Source of the DNA: an uncultured Clostridia bacterium
Lineage (GTDB): Bacteria > Bacillota > Clostridia > Christensenellales > Aristaeellaceae
NCBI GenBank assembly: GCA_934630975.1
Contig: CAKTXH010000001.1
Coordinates: 40,025-104,024 of the forward strand
Direction: 5' to 3'
DNA: 64,000 nucleotides
Within the stretch, counting starts at the first letter, position 1. Every line of letters starts with the position of its first letter. The notes beneath the pieces were generated by a model that saw only the letters and a list, made by a program, of their open reading frames with translations, searched no databases and was not told where the DNA came from. Positions 1-8,930 of the stretch are shown piece after piece. The position numbers and the translations under genes were made by a program.

Positions 1-862
1 CCTGTTTTAATTGGCTGCGACAGGGTTCATCCATCGGGGTCAGCGGCAGACGCAGCTCGTCGTGAATCAGCCCCATCATCGAAAGCGCCGCCTTTGCCGG
101 AATCGGGCTGACTTGCAGGAACAAGGCGCGAATCAGCGGCATCAGTTTAAGCTGGAGCGCTTGCGCTTCGTCTATGCGGCGCTTCAGGCAGGCTTGCGTC
201 AGTGCGCGCGTTTCCTTCGGCAGAACGTTGGAAACGACGCTGACCGCGCCGCAGCCGCCCAGCGCCATCAAGGGGAGAATCTGATCGTCGTTGCCGCAAT
301 AGACGGGAAGTTCGCCGTGCGTTTTTTCCAGAAGTTCGCTCGTCAAAGAGAGGCTGCCGCTGGCCTCTTTCAAACCGACGACGGCGGGATGGCGGCTCAA
401 TTCGGCGACAGTTTCGGCAGTCAGCCCCATACCCGTGCGCCCCGGCACATGATAGAGGATCATCGGCAGGGCGCAGGCGTCGAGAATCGCATGATAGTGA
501 CGGATAAGGCCGGACTGCGTGGTTTTGTTGTAATACGGCGTAACGCTGAGCTGACCGGCAGCGCCGAGCCTTTGTGCCTGACGGGCGTATTCGATGGCGC
601 GGCGCGTATCGTTAGAACCTGTGCCGACGATGACGGGAATGGAATTTCCCACACATTCCAGGCCGATTTCAATGACGCGTTCGCGTTCATCCATTGTAAG
701 GGTGCAAGGTTCGCCGGTTGTGCCCAGGAGCACCAGCGCATCCATCTGAGCTTCCAACTGCATGGCGATCAGGCGGCGTAAAGCGGGTTCATCCAGCCGC
801 CCATCCGGCAAAAACGGCGTGACCAGCGCGGTGGCGCAGCCGGTAAACAGAGGAGAATTCAT
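1..862 (-). CDS. dapA: 4-hydroxy-tetrahydrodipicolinate synthase, C-terminus cut by window edge
   Basis: DapA condenses pyruvate with aspartate semialdehyde in the cytoplasm, the first step committed to diaminopimelate and lysine. The reading frame stays open to base 1, so the last residues lie outside the window. The N-terminus MNSPLFTGCATALVTPF and the following GTTGEPCTLT stretch are typical of the DapA/NAL TIM-barrel family. The YHVPGRTG segment and the GLKEASGS segment, which carries the Schiff-base lysine, are both present. The ATG at 862 is preceded by GGGAGG at 871-876. It lies downstream of asd on the same strand, which supplies its substrate. An intervening hairpin may uncouple the two genes. 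Confidence 0.95.
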   Translation of the reverse strand, partial: MNSPLFTGCATALVTPFLPDGRLDEPALRRLIAMQLEAQMDALVLLGTTGEPCTLTMDERERVIEIGLECVGNSIPVIVGTGSNDTRRAIEYARQAQRLGAAGQLSVTPYYNKTTQSGLIRHYHAILDACALPMILYHVPGRTGMGLTAETVAELSRHPAVVGLKEASGSLSLTSELLEKTHGELPVYCGNDDQILPLMALGGCGAVSVVSNVLPKETRALTQACLKRRIDEAQALQLKLMPLIRALFLQVSPIPAKAALSMMGLIHDELRLPLTPMDEPCRSQLKQ

Positions 863-899
863 CAGGCATACCTCCCGAAAGTCAAAAGGACAAAGAAAA

Positions 900-944
900 G
901 CCGCTTTGGTCAACAACTGCATCCTCAGTGTCTTCCAAAGCGGC
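900..944 (-). terminator. Hairpin with T-rich 3' side between asd and dapA
   Basis: A perfect 10-bp inverted repeat (GCCGCTTTGG at 900-909, CCAAAGCGGC at 935-944) encloses a 25-nt loop. On the minus strand the stem is followed by CTTTTCTTT. It sits after the asd stop and before dapA. It could be a leaky terminator or attenuator that lowers dapA relative to asd. The long loop makes it weaker than a classic terminator. The gap is too short for a lysine riboswitch. Confidence 0.5.
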
Positions 945-1025
945 AAAAACCATGCGTATCGGTTTGTGAAACAGGTGATGCGCTCAAAGCAGGCTTAGGG
1001 CCTGCGCTAAGGCGCAATCGAGCGA

Positions 1026-2111
1026 TTATTTTTTCGGAATGTAGCCCTGCGCGCAGAGCAGTTCGGCGATGAGTACAGCGCCGCCAGCCGCGCCGCGCAG
1101 CGTATTATGAGAGAGGCCGACAAAGCGCCAGTCAAACAGCGAATCGCCGCGCAGACGGCCGAGCGAAATGCCCATACCGTGTTCGAAATCGCGGTCAAGG
1201 CGGGTCTGAGGCCGATTATCCTCCTCAAAGTACTGAAGGAAAGGATGCGGCGCGCTCGGCAGGTTCATCTTCTGCGGCAGGCCCTCGAAGGCGCGCCAGC
1301 GCTCGATGATTTCCTCTTTCGTTGCGGGCTTTTCAAAGCTCGCCCAGCAGGTCGCCAGATGGCCGTCCGCCACGGCAACGCGGACGCAGTGCGCGCTGAT
1401 GATCGGCGCTTTGGCCGGAACAATCACGCCGTTTTCCAGATGACCCCAGATTTTAAGCGGTTCCTGCTCGCTCTTTTCTTCCTCGCCGCCGATGTAGGGA
1501 ATGACGTTGTCGATCATCTCCGGCCAGCGCTTGAAGGTCTTGCCCGCGCCGGAAATCGCCTGATAGGTGGAAACGACCACGCGCGTAGGCTTGAGATCAT
1601 ACAGCGCCGTCAGCGCGGGCACATAGCTCTGAATGGAGCAGTTGGGCTTGACGGTGACAAAACCGACCTTTGTGCCCAGCCGCTTGCGCTGGTATTCGAT
1701 CACGTCCGCGTGCTGCGGGTTCAGCTCCGGCACGATCATCGGCACATCCGGCGTGCCGCGGTGAGCGGAGTTGTTGGAAACGACAGGCGTTTCGCTCTTG
1801 GCGTAAGCGTCCTCCAGCGCGCGGATCTCGTCTTTCTTCATATCCACGGCGCAGAAAACGAAATCCACCTCGCCGGTAACGGCGGCCACATCGGAAGCGT
1901 CGCGCACGATAAGCGGGCGGACGTTCTGCGGAATCGGCCAGTCGAACGCCCAGCGATCCGCGACGGCTTCTTCATATGTTTTTCCGGCGCTGCGCGCGGA
2001 AGCGGCGACGACGGCAATTTCAAACCACGGGTGATCGGCCAGAAGAGAAACAAAACGTTGACCCACCATGCCGGTGGCGCCGACGACGGCAACGCGCCAT
2101 TTACGCTCCAT
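1026..2111 (-). CDS. asd: Aspartate-semialdehyde dehydrogenase
   Basis: Asd reduces L-aspartyl-4-phosphate to aspartate semialdehyde with NADPH, feeding lysine/diaminopimelate, threonine and methionine synthesis. The 361-residue protein opens with a Rossmann NADP-binding loop, GATGMVGQRF, at residues 11-20. The catalytic cysteine is Cys158 in KPNCSIQ, and the catalytic histidine is in VAVADGH near residue 251. The SNNSAHR segment and overall length resemble the archaeal/fungal-type Asd subgroup rather than the E. coli type. It is the first gene of an asd-dapA unit with a good promoter directly upstream. Confidence 0.95.
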   Translation of the reverse strand: MERKWRVAVVGATGMVGQRFVSLLADHPWFEIAVVAASARSAGKTYEEAVADRWAFDWPIPQNVRPLIVRDASDVAAVTGEVDFVFCAVDMKKDEIRALEDAYAKSETPVVSNNSAHRGTPDVPMIVPELNPQHADVIEYQRKRLGTKVGFVTVKPNCSIQSYVPALTALYDLKPTRVVVSTYQAISGAGKTFKRWPEMIDNVIPYIGGEEEKSEQEPLKIWGHLENGVIVPAKAPIISAHCVRVAVADGHLATCWASFEKPATKEEIIERWRAFEGLPQKMNLPSAPHPFLQYFEEDNRPQTRLDRDFEHGMGISLGRLRGDSLFDWRFVGLSHNTLRGAAGGAVLIAELLCAQGYIPKK

Positions 2112-2179
2112 GACGAATCCATCCTTTCAAATTTCAACGATATATTCCGCGAAAAGTCGGGAAAAAGAATGATGCGTTC

Positions 2180-2209
2180 ATCATAGCACCACAAGCGGCG
2201 CTTTGTCAA
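2180..2209 (-). promoter_or_regulatory. Sigma-A-type promoter of asd
   Basis: Read on the minus strand, TTGACA (2204-2209) and TATGAT (2180-2185) are separated by 18 bp, 69 bp upstream of the asd ATG. The region is the divergent gap between asd and the M20 peptidase gene. Confidence 0.7.
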
Positions 2210-2310
2210 CCCCGACGCGGCAGGATTTGGCAGGCATGGCTGACCGCCCTGATAAAAAATACGCCGCGCGGGGAGGAAATGTGCGCCCCTGCTTTTCATT
2301 TTGCCTCACT

Positions 2311-2321
2311 TATGATACAAT
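2311..2321 (+). promoter_or_regulatory. Probable -10 region for the M20 peptidase gene
   Basis: TATGATACAAT lies about 60 bp upstream of the chosen ATG at 2378. No convincing -35 is visible, so only the -10 element is proposed. Confidence 0.45.
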
Positions 2322-2377
2322 ATAAACTTGAAAAAGTGGATGCTGAAACAGGGACACTTGAAAGAGAGGAATGGAGC

Positions 2378-3532
2378 ATGGATTTTAACGCCCTTGAAAA
2401 AGAGGCGAGTCAATATGAAAGCCGTCTGCGCGAACATCGCCGCGCGCTGCACCGCATCCCCGAACTGGGCTACGAAGAGCATGAAACGCATGTATATCTG
2501 ATGCAGCAGCTCCGCGCGCTTGAGCCGGACGATTTGAAGGCGTATGCCAAGACGGGGATTCGCGCCGTGTTTCGCGGAGACGGAACGGGCCGCGTGATCG
2601 CCTTCCGCTCGGATATGGATGCGCTGCCGATCCCTGAAAAAACGGGGCGGACGTTTGCCTCCTGCCATCCGGGCAAAATGCATGCCTGCGGGCATGACGG
2701 CCACATGGCCAACCTGCTGACGTTCGCACAGTGGCTCAGCGAGCACAGGGAAAGCCTGCGCGACGACGTAGTGCTGCTCTTTCAGCCTGCGGAGGAAACC
2801 ATCGGCGGCGCGAAGAACATGATTGATGAAGGCGCGCTGGAAAATCCGCACGTCGAGGCGGTTTACGGCATGCACATGATGCCGGATGTGCCGATTGGCA
2901 AGGTTTCCACCTGCGCCGGGCCGATGATGGCGCAGACATGCGAAATGGATTTTATCATGCATGGCGTGGCAGCCCACGGCGCGATGCCGCATTTGGGGCG
3001 CGACGCGGTGACAGCGATGGCGCATTTGCTAACGCTGCTGCAAACGACCGTTGCGCGCAGCGTTGATCCGGCGCAGCCTGCGCTGCTGACCATCGGCCAT
3101 GTCGAGGCCGGGCACCAGCGCAACATCCTCGCCGAGGAAGCGAAGATGGAAGGCATCATCCGCACTTTCTCCAATGCCGTCTATGCGGGGCTTGAAGAAA
3201 GAGTCCTTCAGGATATGGCGGGCGTGGACGCGGCGTTCGGTACGAAAACCGAGATGATCAAGCGCGTCTTTTATCCGTGCGTGGAGAATGATCCGACGGA
3301 GGTGGAGCGCGTCCGCACGCTTCTGGGCGATCGTTTTGTGATGGAAAAACCGCGCATGATCGCGGAGGATTTTGCGTTTTATCAGCTGAGTGTACCCGGG
3401 GTTTTTGTTTTCTGCGGCTGCATGGATGAAAACCACACAAGCCCGCTGCATGCGGATACGTTTGATTTTGACGAGCGCGCGCTGGTCACCGGCCTTGCGC
3501 TGTTCATCGGCCTGACCGCCAGAAAGGAATAA
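2378..3532 (+). CDS. M20 family metallopeptidase / amidohydrolase
   Basis: This is a cytoplasmic zinc-dependent amidohydrolase of the hippurate hydrolase / N-acyl-amino-acid deacylase type, 384 residues, the usual family length. Visible signatures are RSDMDALPI, the metal-binding MHACGHDGH, and QPAEE with the general-base glutamate. The ATG at 2378 is chosen because GAGAGGA lies just upstream; the longer reading frame from 2279 has no ribosome site and would overlap the promoter. Being divergent from asd/dapA, it could be an N-acetyl-diaminopimelate deacetylase. The family also includes indole-acetyl-amino-acid and N-acetylcysteine deacetylases, so the substrate is open. Confidence 0.85.
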   Translation: MDFNALEKEASQYESRLREHRRALHRIPELGYEEHETHVYLMQQLRALEPDDLKAYAKTGIRAVFRGDGTGRVIAFRSDMDALPIPEKTGRTFASCHPGKMHACGHDGHMANLLTFAQWLSEHRESLRDDVVLLFQPAEETIGGAKNMIDEGALENPHVEAVYGMHMMPDVPIGKVSTCAGPMMAQTCEMDFIMHGVAAHGAMPHLGRDAVTAMAHLLTLLQTTVARSVDPAQPALLTIGHVEAGHQRNILAEEAKMEGIIRTFSNAVYAGLEERVLQDMAGVDAAFGTKTEMIKRVFYPCVENDPTEVERVRTLLGDRFVMEKPRMIAEDFAFYQLSVPGVFVFCGCMDENHTSPLHADTFDFDERALVTGLALFIGLTARKE

Positions 3533-3536
3533 GAAC

Positions 3537-4484
3537 ATGGGCTTTTTTGACAGATTGTATTACGGAAAAGCAGGCAAACGGGATTACAGCGAAATGGATA
3601 TGCCGAAGAACCGCGTGTCGCTGTTTTTCATGGTGCTCAAGGATCACATTTTTGATCTGGTTAAGGTCAACCTGATGCAGGTTGTATTCTGGATTCCGTT
3701 CCTGCTGTGGACCTATATCAATCTGGCGGCGGTGCAGAGCATCGACACGGAAACGGTGCTTGCGGGCGCGGACGGTGCGGCGGATTTGATGAGCGCGATT
3801 TCCGGCTATGTGATGATGTGGCTGCTCGGTTTGATTCCATGCATCGCCATCACCGGGCCGTCGTCCGCCGGTGCGGCGTATGTCATGCGCAACTGGGCGC
3901 GCGACCAGCATGCATTTCTGTTTTCGGATTTCAAGGATGCGTTCAAATCCAACTGGAAGCAGGCGCTCGGCGTTTCCGTGTTGACTTCGGTTGTGCCGAT
4001 TGTGGCCTATACGGCCGTTTCATATTACGGCGAGATGGCTAAAGGCAGCGCGGTGATGATCCTGCCGCTGATGATCGTGCTTTCCGCGACGCTGATCTAT
4101 ATGCTGATGCTCCCGCTGCTCTATCCGATGATGGTCGGGTATGAGCTGAGCTTCAAGAATCTGATCAAGAACGCATTCCTGATGGGCGCGGCGCGTTTTC
4201 CGCAGATGCTGCTGGCGCGGCTGATCACTGCCGTCCCGGTGGCGGCGCTGCTGCTGGGCATTTATGCGGGCAATGGCATTGTGATTCTGGTCGTTTCGCT
4301 GTATTATCTGCTGTTCGGCTTTGCGCTGTCCAGATTGATCTATGCGTCGTTCGCCAACGGCGTGTTCGATAAGTACCTCAACCCGCATATCGAGGGCGCG
4401 CAGGTCGGGCAGGGGCTTCGTCCGCACAGCGAGGACGACGATCTGCCCGAGGATGATGAGAAAGACGACGAGGAGGATGAGTAA
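3537..4484 (+). CDS. Polytopic membrane protein with acidic tail (DUF624/YesL-like)
   Basis: The 315-residue protein begins MGFFDRLYYGK, followed by an amphipathic stretch and about six hydrophobic helices. These include two near residues 43-65 and 85-110, and paired helices after residue 150. The N-terminal pattern of an aromatic/Gly motif and then 'VSLFFMVLKDHIFDLVKVN' recalls the DUF624 (YesL) family of Firmicutes membrane proteins, although it is longer. It ends in a very acidic cytoplasmic-type tail (EDDDLPEDDEKDDEEDE). It follows the peptidase gene by 4 bp with its own AAGGA site, so they are probably co-transcribed. Function unknown. Confidence 0.65.
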   Translation: MGFFDRLYYGKAGKRDYSEMDMPKNRVSLFFMVLKDHIFDLVKVNLMQVVFWIPFLLWTYINLAAVQSIDTETVLAGADGAADLMSAISGYVMMWLLGLIPCIAITGPSSAGAAYVMRNWARDQHAFLFSDFKDAFKSNWKQALGVSVLTSVVPIVAYTAVSYYGEMAKGSAVMILPLMIVLSATLIYMLMLPLLYPMMVGYELSFKNLIKNAFLMGAARFPQMLLARLITAVPVAALLLGIYAGNGIVILVVSLYYLLFGFALSRLIYASFANGVFDKYLNPHIEGAQVGQGLRPHSEDDDLPEDDEKDDEEDE

Positions 4485-4536
4485 ACCCACATGAAACGAA
4501 GCCTTTGCGGCCACAATGAAGCCGGGAGGTGGAGCC

Positions 4537-4698
4537 ATGAAGGGGTTTACGCCGCCGACCCAGCGTGAGCGCGATAAATACCGCGCGGCGCAGGAGGCAG
4601 GCCTGCTTGAACGGGTGCTGGAAGTCGGCTGGGCCGGATTGACCGCGAAGGAAAGCGGACGAATCGGCGGTCTGCTTGCACACAAAAACAGAGAGTAA
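4537..4698 (+). CDS. Small acid-soluble spore protein, alpha/beta-type-like
   Basis: A 53-residue protein with the family pattern AAQEAGLLERVLEVGWAGLT followed by AKESGRIGG. This resembles the conserved SASP segments (elG...GW..LT..E.G.IGG) that bind and protect DNA in the spore core. The start at 4537 is preferred over 4516 because the GGGAGGTGGA site lies between the two ATGs. It is small, lysine/arginine-rich and without cysteine. Sporulation-specific expression would be expected, but no sigma-G promoter was identified. It is one of the direct signs that the host forms endospores. Confidence 0.75.
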   Translation: MKGFTPPTQRERDKYRAAQEAGLLERVLEVGWAGLTAKESGRIGGLLAHKNRE

Positions 4699-4703
4699 AA
4701 AAC

Positions 4704-5459
4704 ATGTATGATGATTTTGCAAGCGTATACGATACGCTGATGGATGATTTTGATTATGACGCGTGGAGCGAGCACTATCTGCGGCTGATTCGTTCCGTAA
4801 CGGGCGAGCTGCCCCGGCGCGCGGCGGAATGTGCCTGCGGAACCGGCAGCCTGACCGTGCGGCTGGCTGAAAGCGGCATGAACGTGACGGGCGTAGATTT
4901 ATCCGCCGCGATGCTGCGTCAGGCCGAAAAGAAGGCACGCGATTACGGCGTGGAGGCTGCGTTTGTCCGGCAGGACATGAAGAAGCTGACGCTTCCGCGC
5001 CGTGTTGGCGTTGTGCTGGCGACCTGCGACGGCGTAAACTATTTAACTGCGCCGGAGGATGTGCGCGCGTTTTTTGCCGCGGCGTATCGAAACCTGCTGC
5101 CGGGCGGCGCGCTGTGCTTCGATTGTTCGACCCGGCATAAGCTGGAGGATGTCATGGGTGACGCTTTCTTCGGCGAGGAACGGGACGGCGCGGCGGTGCT
5201 CTGGCAGAATAAACTGAATCGTGCGGAGCATCTGCTCGCAATGGATGTTACGTTCTTCGTCCGTGAGGAAGACGGACGCTATCGACGTTTCCGCGAGCAG
5301 CATCATCAACGCGCGCATAGCGCGGCGGAACTGACGCAATGGCTTGCTGACGAGGGTTTTGAAGATGTGCGCGTGTATGGCGAAATGCGGATGGATGCGC
5401 CGAAGGAAGACGATCTGCGCATCCACATTACGGCGAAAAAACCTGAAATAGACGGATAA
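4704..5459 (+). CDS. Class I SAM-dependent methyltransferase
   Basis: A 251-residue cytoplasmic methyltransferase. The N-terminal MYDDFASVYD opening and motif I AECACGTGSLT (about residue 38) are visible. An acidic residue ends the second strand in VTGVDLS, and RQDMKKL follows as the motif II region. These fix the Rossmann-like SAM fold of the UbiE/MenG-related type. Nothing in the sequence shows the acceptor substrate. It starts 5 bp after the SASP stop and is followed by hslO, so it is likely within the same transcript. Small-molecule or tRNA/protein targets are all possible. Confidence 0.8.
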   Translation: MYDDFASVYDTLMDDFDYDAWSEHYLRLIRSVTGELPRRAAECACGTGSLTVRLAESGMNVTGVDLSAAMLRQAEKKARDYGVEAAFVRQDMKKLTLPRRVGVVLATCDGVNYLTAPEDVRAFFAAAYRNLLPGGALCFDCSTRHKLEDVMGDAFFGEERDGAAVLWQNKLNRAEHLLAMDVTFFVREEDGRYRRFREQHHQRAHSAAELTQWLADEGFEDVRVYGEMRMDAPKEDDLRIHITAKKPEIDG

Positions 5460-5477
5460 TTCGGAGGAATAGACGAT

Positions 5478-6377
5478 ATGGAACAGAAGAAATCCAGAAT
5501 GTTGCGGCTGACGCTGATGGGCGGTCAGGCGCGTGTGTTTATCTGCGATACAACCGAGATGGCGCAGCAGGCGCGCGATATTCATAACGCGAGCAATACG
5601 TGCAGCGCCGCGATGGGGCGCATGCTGGCCGCGACGGCGATCATGGGCGCGAATCTCAAGAGCGAGGGCGACCGAATCACCGCGACGATCAACGGCGGCG
5701 GCCCTGCCGGCCCGATCTGCGCGATTGCCGGGCCGGATGGAACGGTGAAGGTGACCATCGAACACCCGGAGGTTGAGCTGCCGCTCAAGGAAAACGGCAA
5801 GCTGAACGTCGGCGGCGCGCTGGGCAAGGATGGCCAGCTGACCGTTATGCGTTCGTTCGGTTTCGGCGAACCGTATGTCGGACGCGTGGCGCTGGTTTCC
5901 GGCGAAATCGCCGAGGATTTCGCCATGTACTATCTGGAATCCGAGCAGACGCCTTCCCTCTGTGCGCTGGGTACGCTGGTGGGTGAGCGGATCATTTCAT
6001 CCGGCGGCATTTTGATTCAGGCCATGCCGGATTGCTCGGAGGAGCTGCTCGACGCGCTGGAAATCCGCGCGGAACTGTTCAGCTCGATTTCCCAGCTGCT
6101 TTCCGAAATGACACTGGAGGAAATTGTCGAAGGCTGCTTCCGCGGCCTGAACCCGGAAATTCTGGAAGAAATGCCGCTCAGGCTGCAATGCGACTGCTCG
6201 CGCGATTACATCGAGCGGGTGCTGCTGTCGATGGGCGAACACGAAATCCGCGATATGATCGAGAAACAGAACGGCTGCGAGGTGGAGTGCCACTTCTGCC
6301 GCAAACATTATCGTTTCAGCGGTGAAGAGCTGGAGAGCCTGCTGGCACAGGCACATCGCGGCGACGGCGAGGCGTGA
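5478..6377 (+). CDS. hslO: Hsp33 redox-regulated chaperone
   Basis: Hsp33 is a holdase activated by oxidative stress together with unfolding. The 299-residue length is typical. The redox switch is intact: Cys238 and Cys240 (CDC) and Cys271 and Cys274 (CHFC) bind zinc when reduced. The INGGGPAGPI and GYV-like GEPYVGRV segments of the N-terminal substrate-binding domain are also clear. A GGAGGAA site precedes the ATG. The last codons nearly touch the next gene's ribosome site, so translation of the TPR gene is probably coupled. Confidence 0.95.
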   Translation: MEQKKSRMLRLTLMGGQARVFICDTTEMAQQARDIHNASNTCSAAMGRMLAATAIMGANLKSEGDRITATINGGGPAGPICAIAGPDGTVKVTIEHPEVELPLKENGKLNVGGALGKDGQLTVMRSFGFGEPYVGRVALVSGEIAEDFAMYYLESEQTPSLCALGTLVGERIISSGGILIQAMPDCSEELLDALEIRAELFSSISQLLSEMTLEEIVEGCFRGLNPEILEEMPLRLQCDCSRDYIERVLLSMGEHEIRDMIEKQNGCEVECHFCRKHYRFSGEELESLLAQAHRGDGEA

Positions 6378-6391
6378 ACAGGAGGGGTGTC

Positions 6392-8077
6392 ATGACCAAG
6401 GTGGTTTCTATGGCGCGCACAAGTGAATACTGGGTCAGCCGCGCGCATAAGCACCGCCTTGCCGGACGATATGACGAAGCGATGGCACTGCTTGGAAAAA
6501 CGCAGGATCAATACGGCACGAGCGAGGCGCTGGAACGGGAACTTGCGCAGACATATGACGAAATGGGCTGCGAGGAAGAAGCGGCGCGGGCGTATCTGCG
6601 CGTGGTTCGCATGAAGGGCGAATACAGGGCGGATGCATTGTTTCAACTGGCGCTTTCGGCGGCGCAGCGCGCAGACCTGATGCGTGCCGCCTCTTATTTT
6701 GAACAGTTTGAGGCGAGCGACCGCCGACATGTCTCCCCGGATCTGGTGGCGCTGCTGGGTCAGCAGCTCAGGCAGTCGCTTGAAACGCCCACCCCGCAGA
6801 ACCGGCGGGAACGCGCGAAGGCGCTGGAACGCCGCGCTGTGGAGCGTTTGCAGGAGGGACGGGTTTACGCCGCGCGTCGAACGATGCTGCATGCCATCGA
6901 CTTACGCAAAAACGCGCAAAGGCTGACGCTGCTTGCCTGCTGCGAACTGATTCTCGGGCGGCTGGATGACGCGCAGACCCATGCCGAGCAGGCGCATGAA
7001 CTTGCGCTCGCACGGGTGCAGACGCTCTGCGTGCTGGTCGATGTGCTGTATACGGCGGGCAAGGCTGAACAGGCGCGCCGCATGCTGCATATCGCGGTGC
7101 TGCGCGCGCAAAGCGTGGATGAACGGCTGAGCGTGGCCGTCGAGTGTGCCAAGCATGGCGAGGACGGCCTGACGCTCAGGCTGACGCGTTCGCTGCTTCG
7201 GCGAGATTCGTACTGTACGCGCGGCATGATGCTTCGAGGCTGTGCGCTGATGAACCTGCGTCGGTTTGATGAGGCGAAGCGCGTCTTTGCCCGCCTGTGC
7301 GTTCTTCTGCCGGAAGATACGGTCTGTCAGGCATATTATGGCATGGCCAGAGACGAGCGGCTGCCTGATGGGCGGCTGACGCTGGGACTGGATGTGCCGC
7401 AGGAGGAAGCGGCGAACCGCGCCATACGCATCGTCTCCGCGATGGTTGATGCATCGCAGAGCGGAACGCGGGAGCTGTATGGCCTGTGCGCATGGGCGCT
7501 GCATTCTGCCGTCGGCGGGACGAATACGGCGCTGCTTGCGCTGATGCTGATGAGCGCCATAGAAACGCCGGAAGCGCTTGACGTGCTGCTGGATGCGTTG
7601 ACTGATCCGCAAGTGAGCGACAGCATGAAGCGCGCGATTCTTCAGGCGCTGACGGCTTCGCACGGGTTTCAGCCTTACGATGTGGACATCGGCGGGCGCT
7701 ATGTCCGCCTTGCAGCGGGCGCTGTCACCGGGCGGACGATGGATGGCGAAGAGGCACAGACGGTTGTGCAGGCCGTTTCCGATGCGCTGATGCCTGATTT
7801 CCCGCAGGCGCCGAAAATGCTTCTGCCGATGTATATCGCATTTCTGGAACAAAACGGCGCGCCGAAAAAACGCGAACAACCCGCGTGTGCGGCGGCGCTG
7901 GAATACCTGTTTCACAGGCTGTCCGGCAGAAAAATCGGTTTGCGCCGAATTGCGGCGAAATACCGTATCTCTCCGAGACTTTGCCGCATGATGGCGAAAA
8001 GAATTCTGCGGGCCGTTCAGAAACAGGCGAAAAACAATACAAAAGGGAGTGCAGAACATGAAATGCATCAACTTTGA
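6392..8077 (+). CDS. TPR-repeat protein with C-terminal helix-turn-helix-like segment
   Basis: A 561-residue cytoplasmic protein built largely of helical repeats. Tetratricopeptide-like units are visible from the N-terminus (RYDEAMALLGKTQ, then a repeat ending EEEAARAYLRV) through about residue 320 (RRFDEAKRVFARL). The last 50 residues include KIGLRRIAAKYRISPRLCRM, which reads like a helix-turn-helix. The ATG at 6392 follows AGGAGGGG; an upstream GTG at 6374 would overlap hslO. It pairs with the next HEAT-like gene. The role is unknown, perhaps a scaffold or regulator. Confidence 0.65.
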   Translation: MTKVVSMARTSEYWVSRAHKHRLAGRYDEAMALLGKTQDQYGTSEALERELAQTYDEMGCEEEAARAYLRVVRMKGEYRADALFQLALSAAQRADLMRAASYFEQFEASDRRHVSPDLVALLGQQLRQSLETPTPQNRRERAKALERRAVERLQEGRVYAARRTMLHAIDLRKNAQRLTLLACCELILGRLDDAQTHAEQAHELALARVQTLCVLVDVLYTAGKAEQARRMLHIAVLRAQSVDERLSVAVECAKHGEDGLTLRLTRSLLRRDSYCTRGMMLRGCALMNLRRFDEAKRVFARLCVLLPEDTVCQAYYGMARDERLPDGRLTLGLDVPQEEAANRAIRIVSAMVDASQSGTRELYGLCAWALHSAVGGTNTALLALMLMSAIETPEALDVLLDALTDPQVSDSMKRAILQALTASHGFQPYDVDIGGRYVRLAAGAVTGRTMDGEEAQTVVQAVSDALMPDFPQAPKMLLPMYIAFLEQNGAPKKREQPACAAALEYLFHRLSGRKIGLRRIAAKYRISPRLCRMMAKRILRAVQKQAKNNTKGSAEHEMHQL

Positions 8078-8885
8078 TCGCGCTTTTGAGCGCTATATGG
8101 CCGGATGGATGAAGGAAAACAGCGAGAAGTATAAGGACGACATGGATGTGATCGAGGACATGATGCCCGACGTCTATCTGGAATTCCTGCAAAAACCGGC
8201 TGATTTTCTGGACGGCGTCGCGCCGCAGGACTATTTCGAGCAGTTTGACGACGCGGATATGCTCGTGAACTGGCTCTGCGATTATATGACGCATGGCGTT
8301 CCGGTGCCGGATCTGCTGCTTGAACGCATCACGGCGCTCGGGGATTCCGCGGAAAAGAGTCTGCTGGCGCTGCTTGCCCGCGAGAATCTGCCGGAAGAGG
8401 CGGAAATGACGGCCATTTCGCTGCTGCGCGAGATGGAAAGCAAAGCGCCGATGCAGCGCTATATTGACTTCATCGCGTCGCTGGAAGAGCCGAGCGACAA
8501 GGGCGACCTTTGCGCAGAAGCGCTGATGAGCATGGGCGAAGGGGTCGTTGCGCCGATTTTCGACGCTCTTTCCGGCGCGGGCCAGACCGGGCGCGACATT
8601 TTCGCCGATATCCTGAGCAATTATCCCGGCGACGAGCGCATTTATGAGCTGATGACCGAGCGCTTTGCCACGCGCGACGAGCGGCGCGCGCTGTTCGCTT
8701 CTTATCTGGCGAAGCTGGGCGATGAGCGCGCCATTCCGATGCTCAAAGAGGCTGCGCAAAGCCCGGATATCAACTATCTGGATTATGTGGAGGTCGTTAA
8801 CGCCATCGAAGCGCTGGGCGGCGAGCGCCCGCCGGAACGCGAATTCTCCGGCGACCCGTATTATGAATCTCTCAAGCAGGTTTAA
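8058..8885 (+). CDS. HEAT-repeat-like helical protein, unknown function
   Basis: A 275-residue, acidic, helical protein. Repeated units such as 'LGDSAEKSLLALLARENLP' and 'LGDERAIPMLKEAAQ' suggest PBS-lyase/HEAT repeats. The N-terminal 60 residues (ERYMAGWMKENSEKYKDDM) are rich in charged and aromatic residues and may form a separate domain. The ATG at 8058 is chosen because GGGAG precedes it; the in-frame GTG at 8049 overlaps the TPR gene's end. The 20-bp overlap and shared strand place it in one operon with the TPR gene. No catalytic motif is seen. Confidence 0.6.
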   Translation: MKCINFDRAFERYMAGWMKENSEKYKDDMDVIEDMMPDVYLEFLQKPADFLDGVAPQDYFEQFDDADMLVNWLCDYMTHGVPVPDLLLERITALGDSAEKSLLALLARENLPEEAEMTAISLLREMESKAPMQRYIDFIASLEEPSDKGDLCAEALMSMGEGVVAPIFDALSGAGQTGRDIFADILSNYPGDERIYELMTERFATRDERRALFASYLAKLGDERAIPMLKEAAQSPDINYLDYVEVVNAIEALGGERPPEREFSGDPYYESLKQV

Positions 8886-8930
8886 CGGCCTGAACGCGCA
8901 TGTTTTACCCCTAAAGGAGGAGCTGCTTTC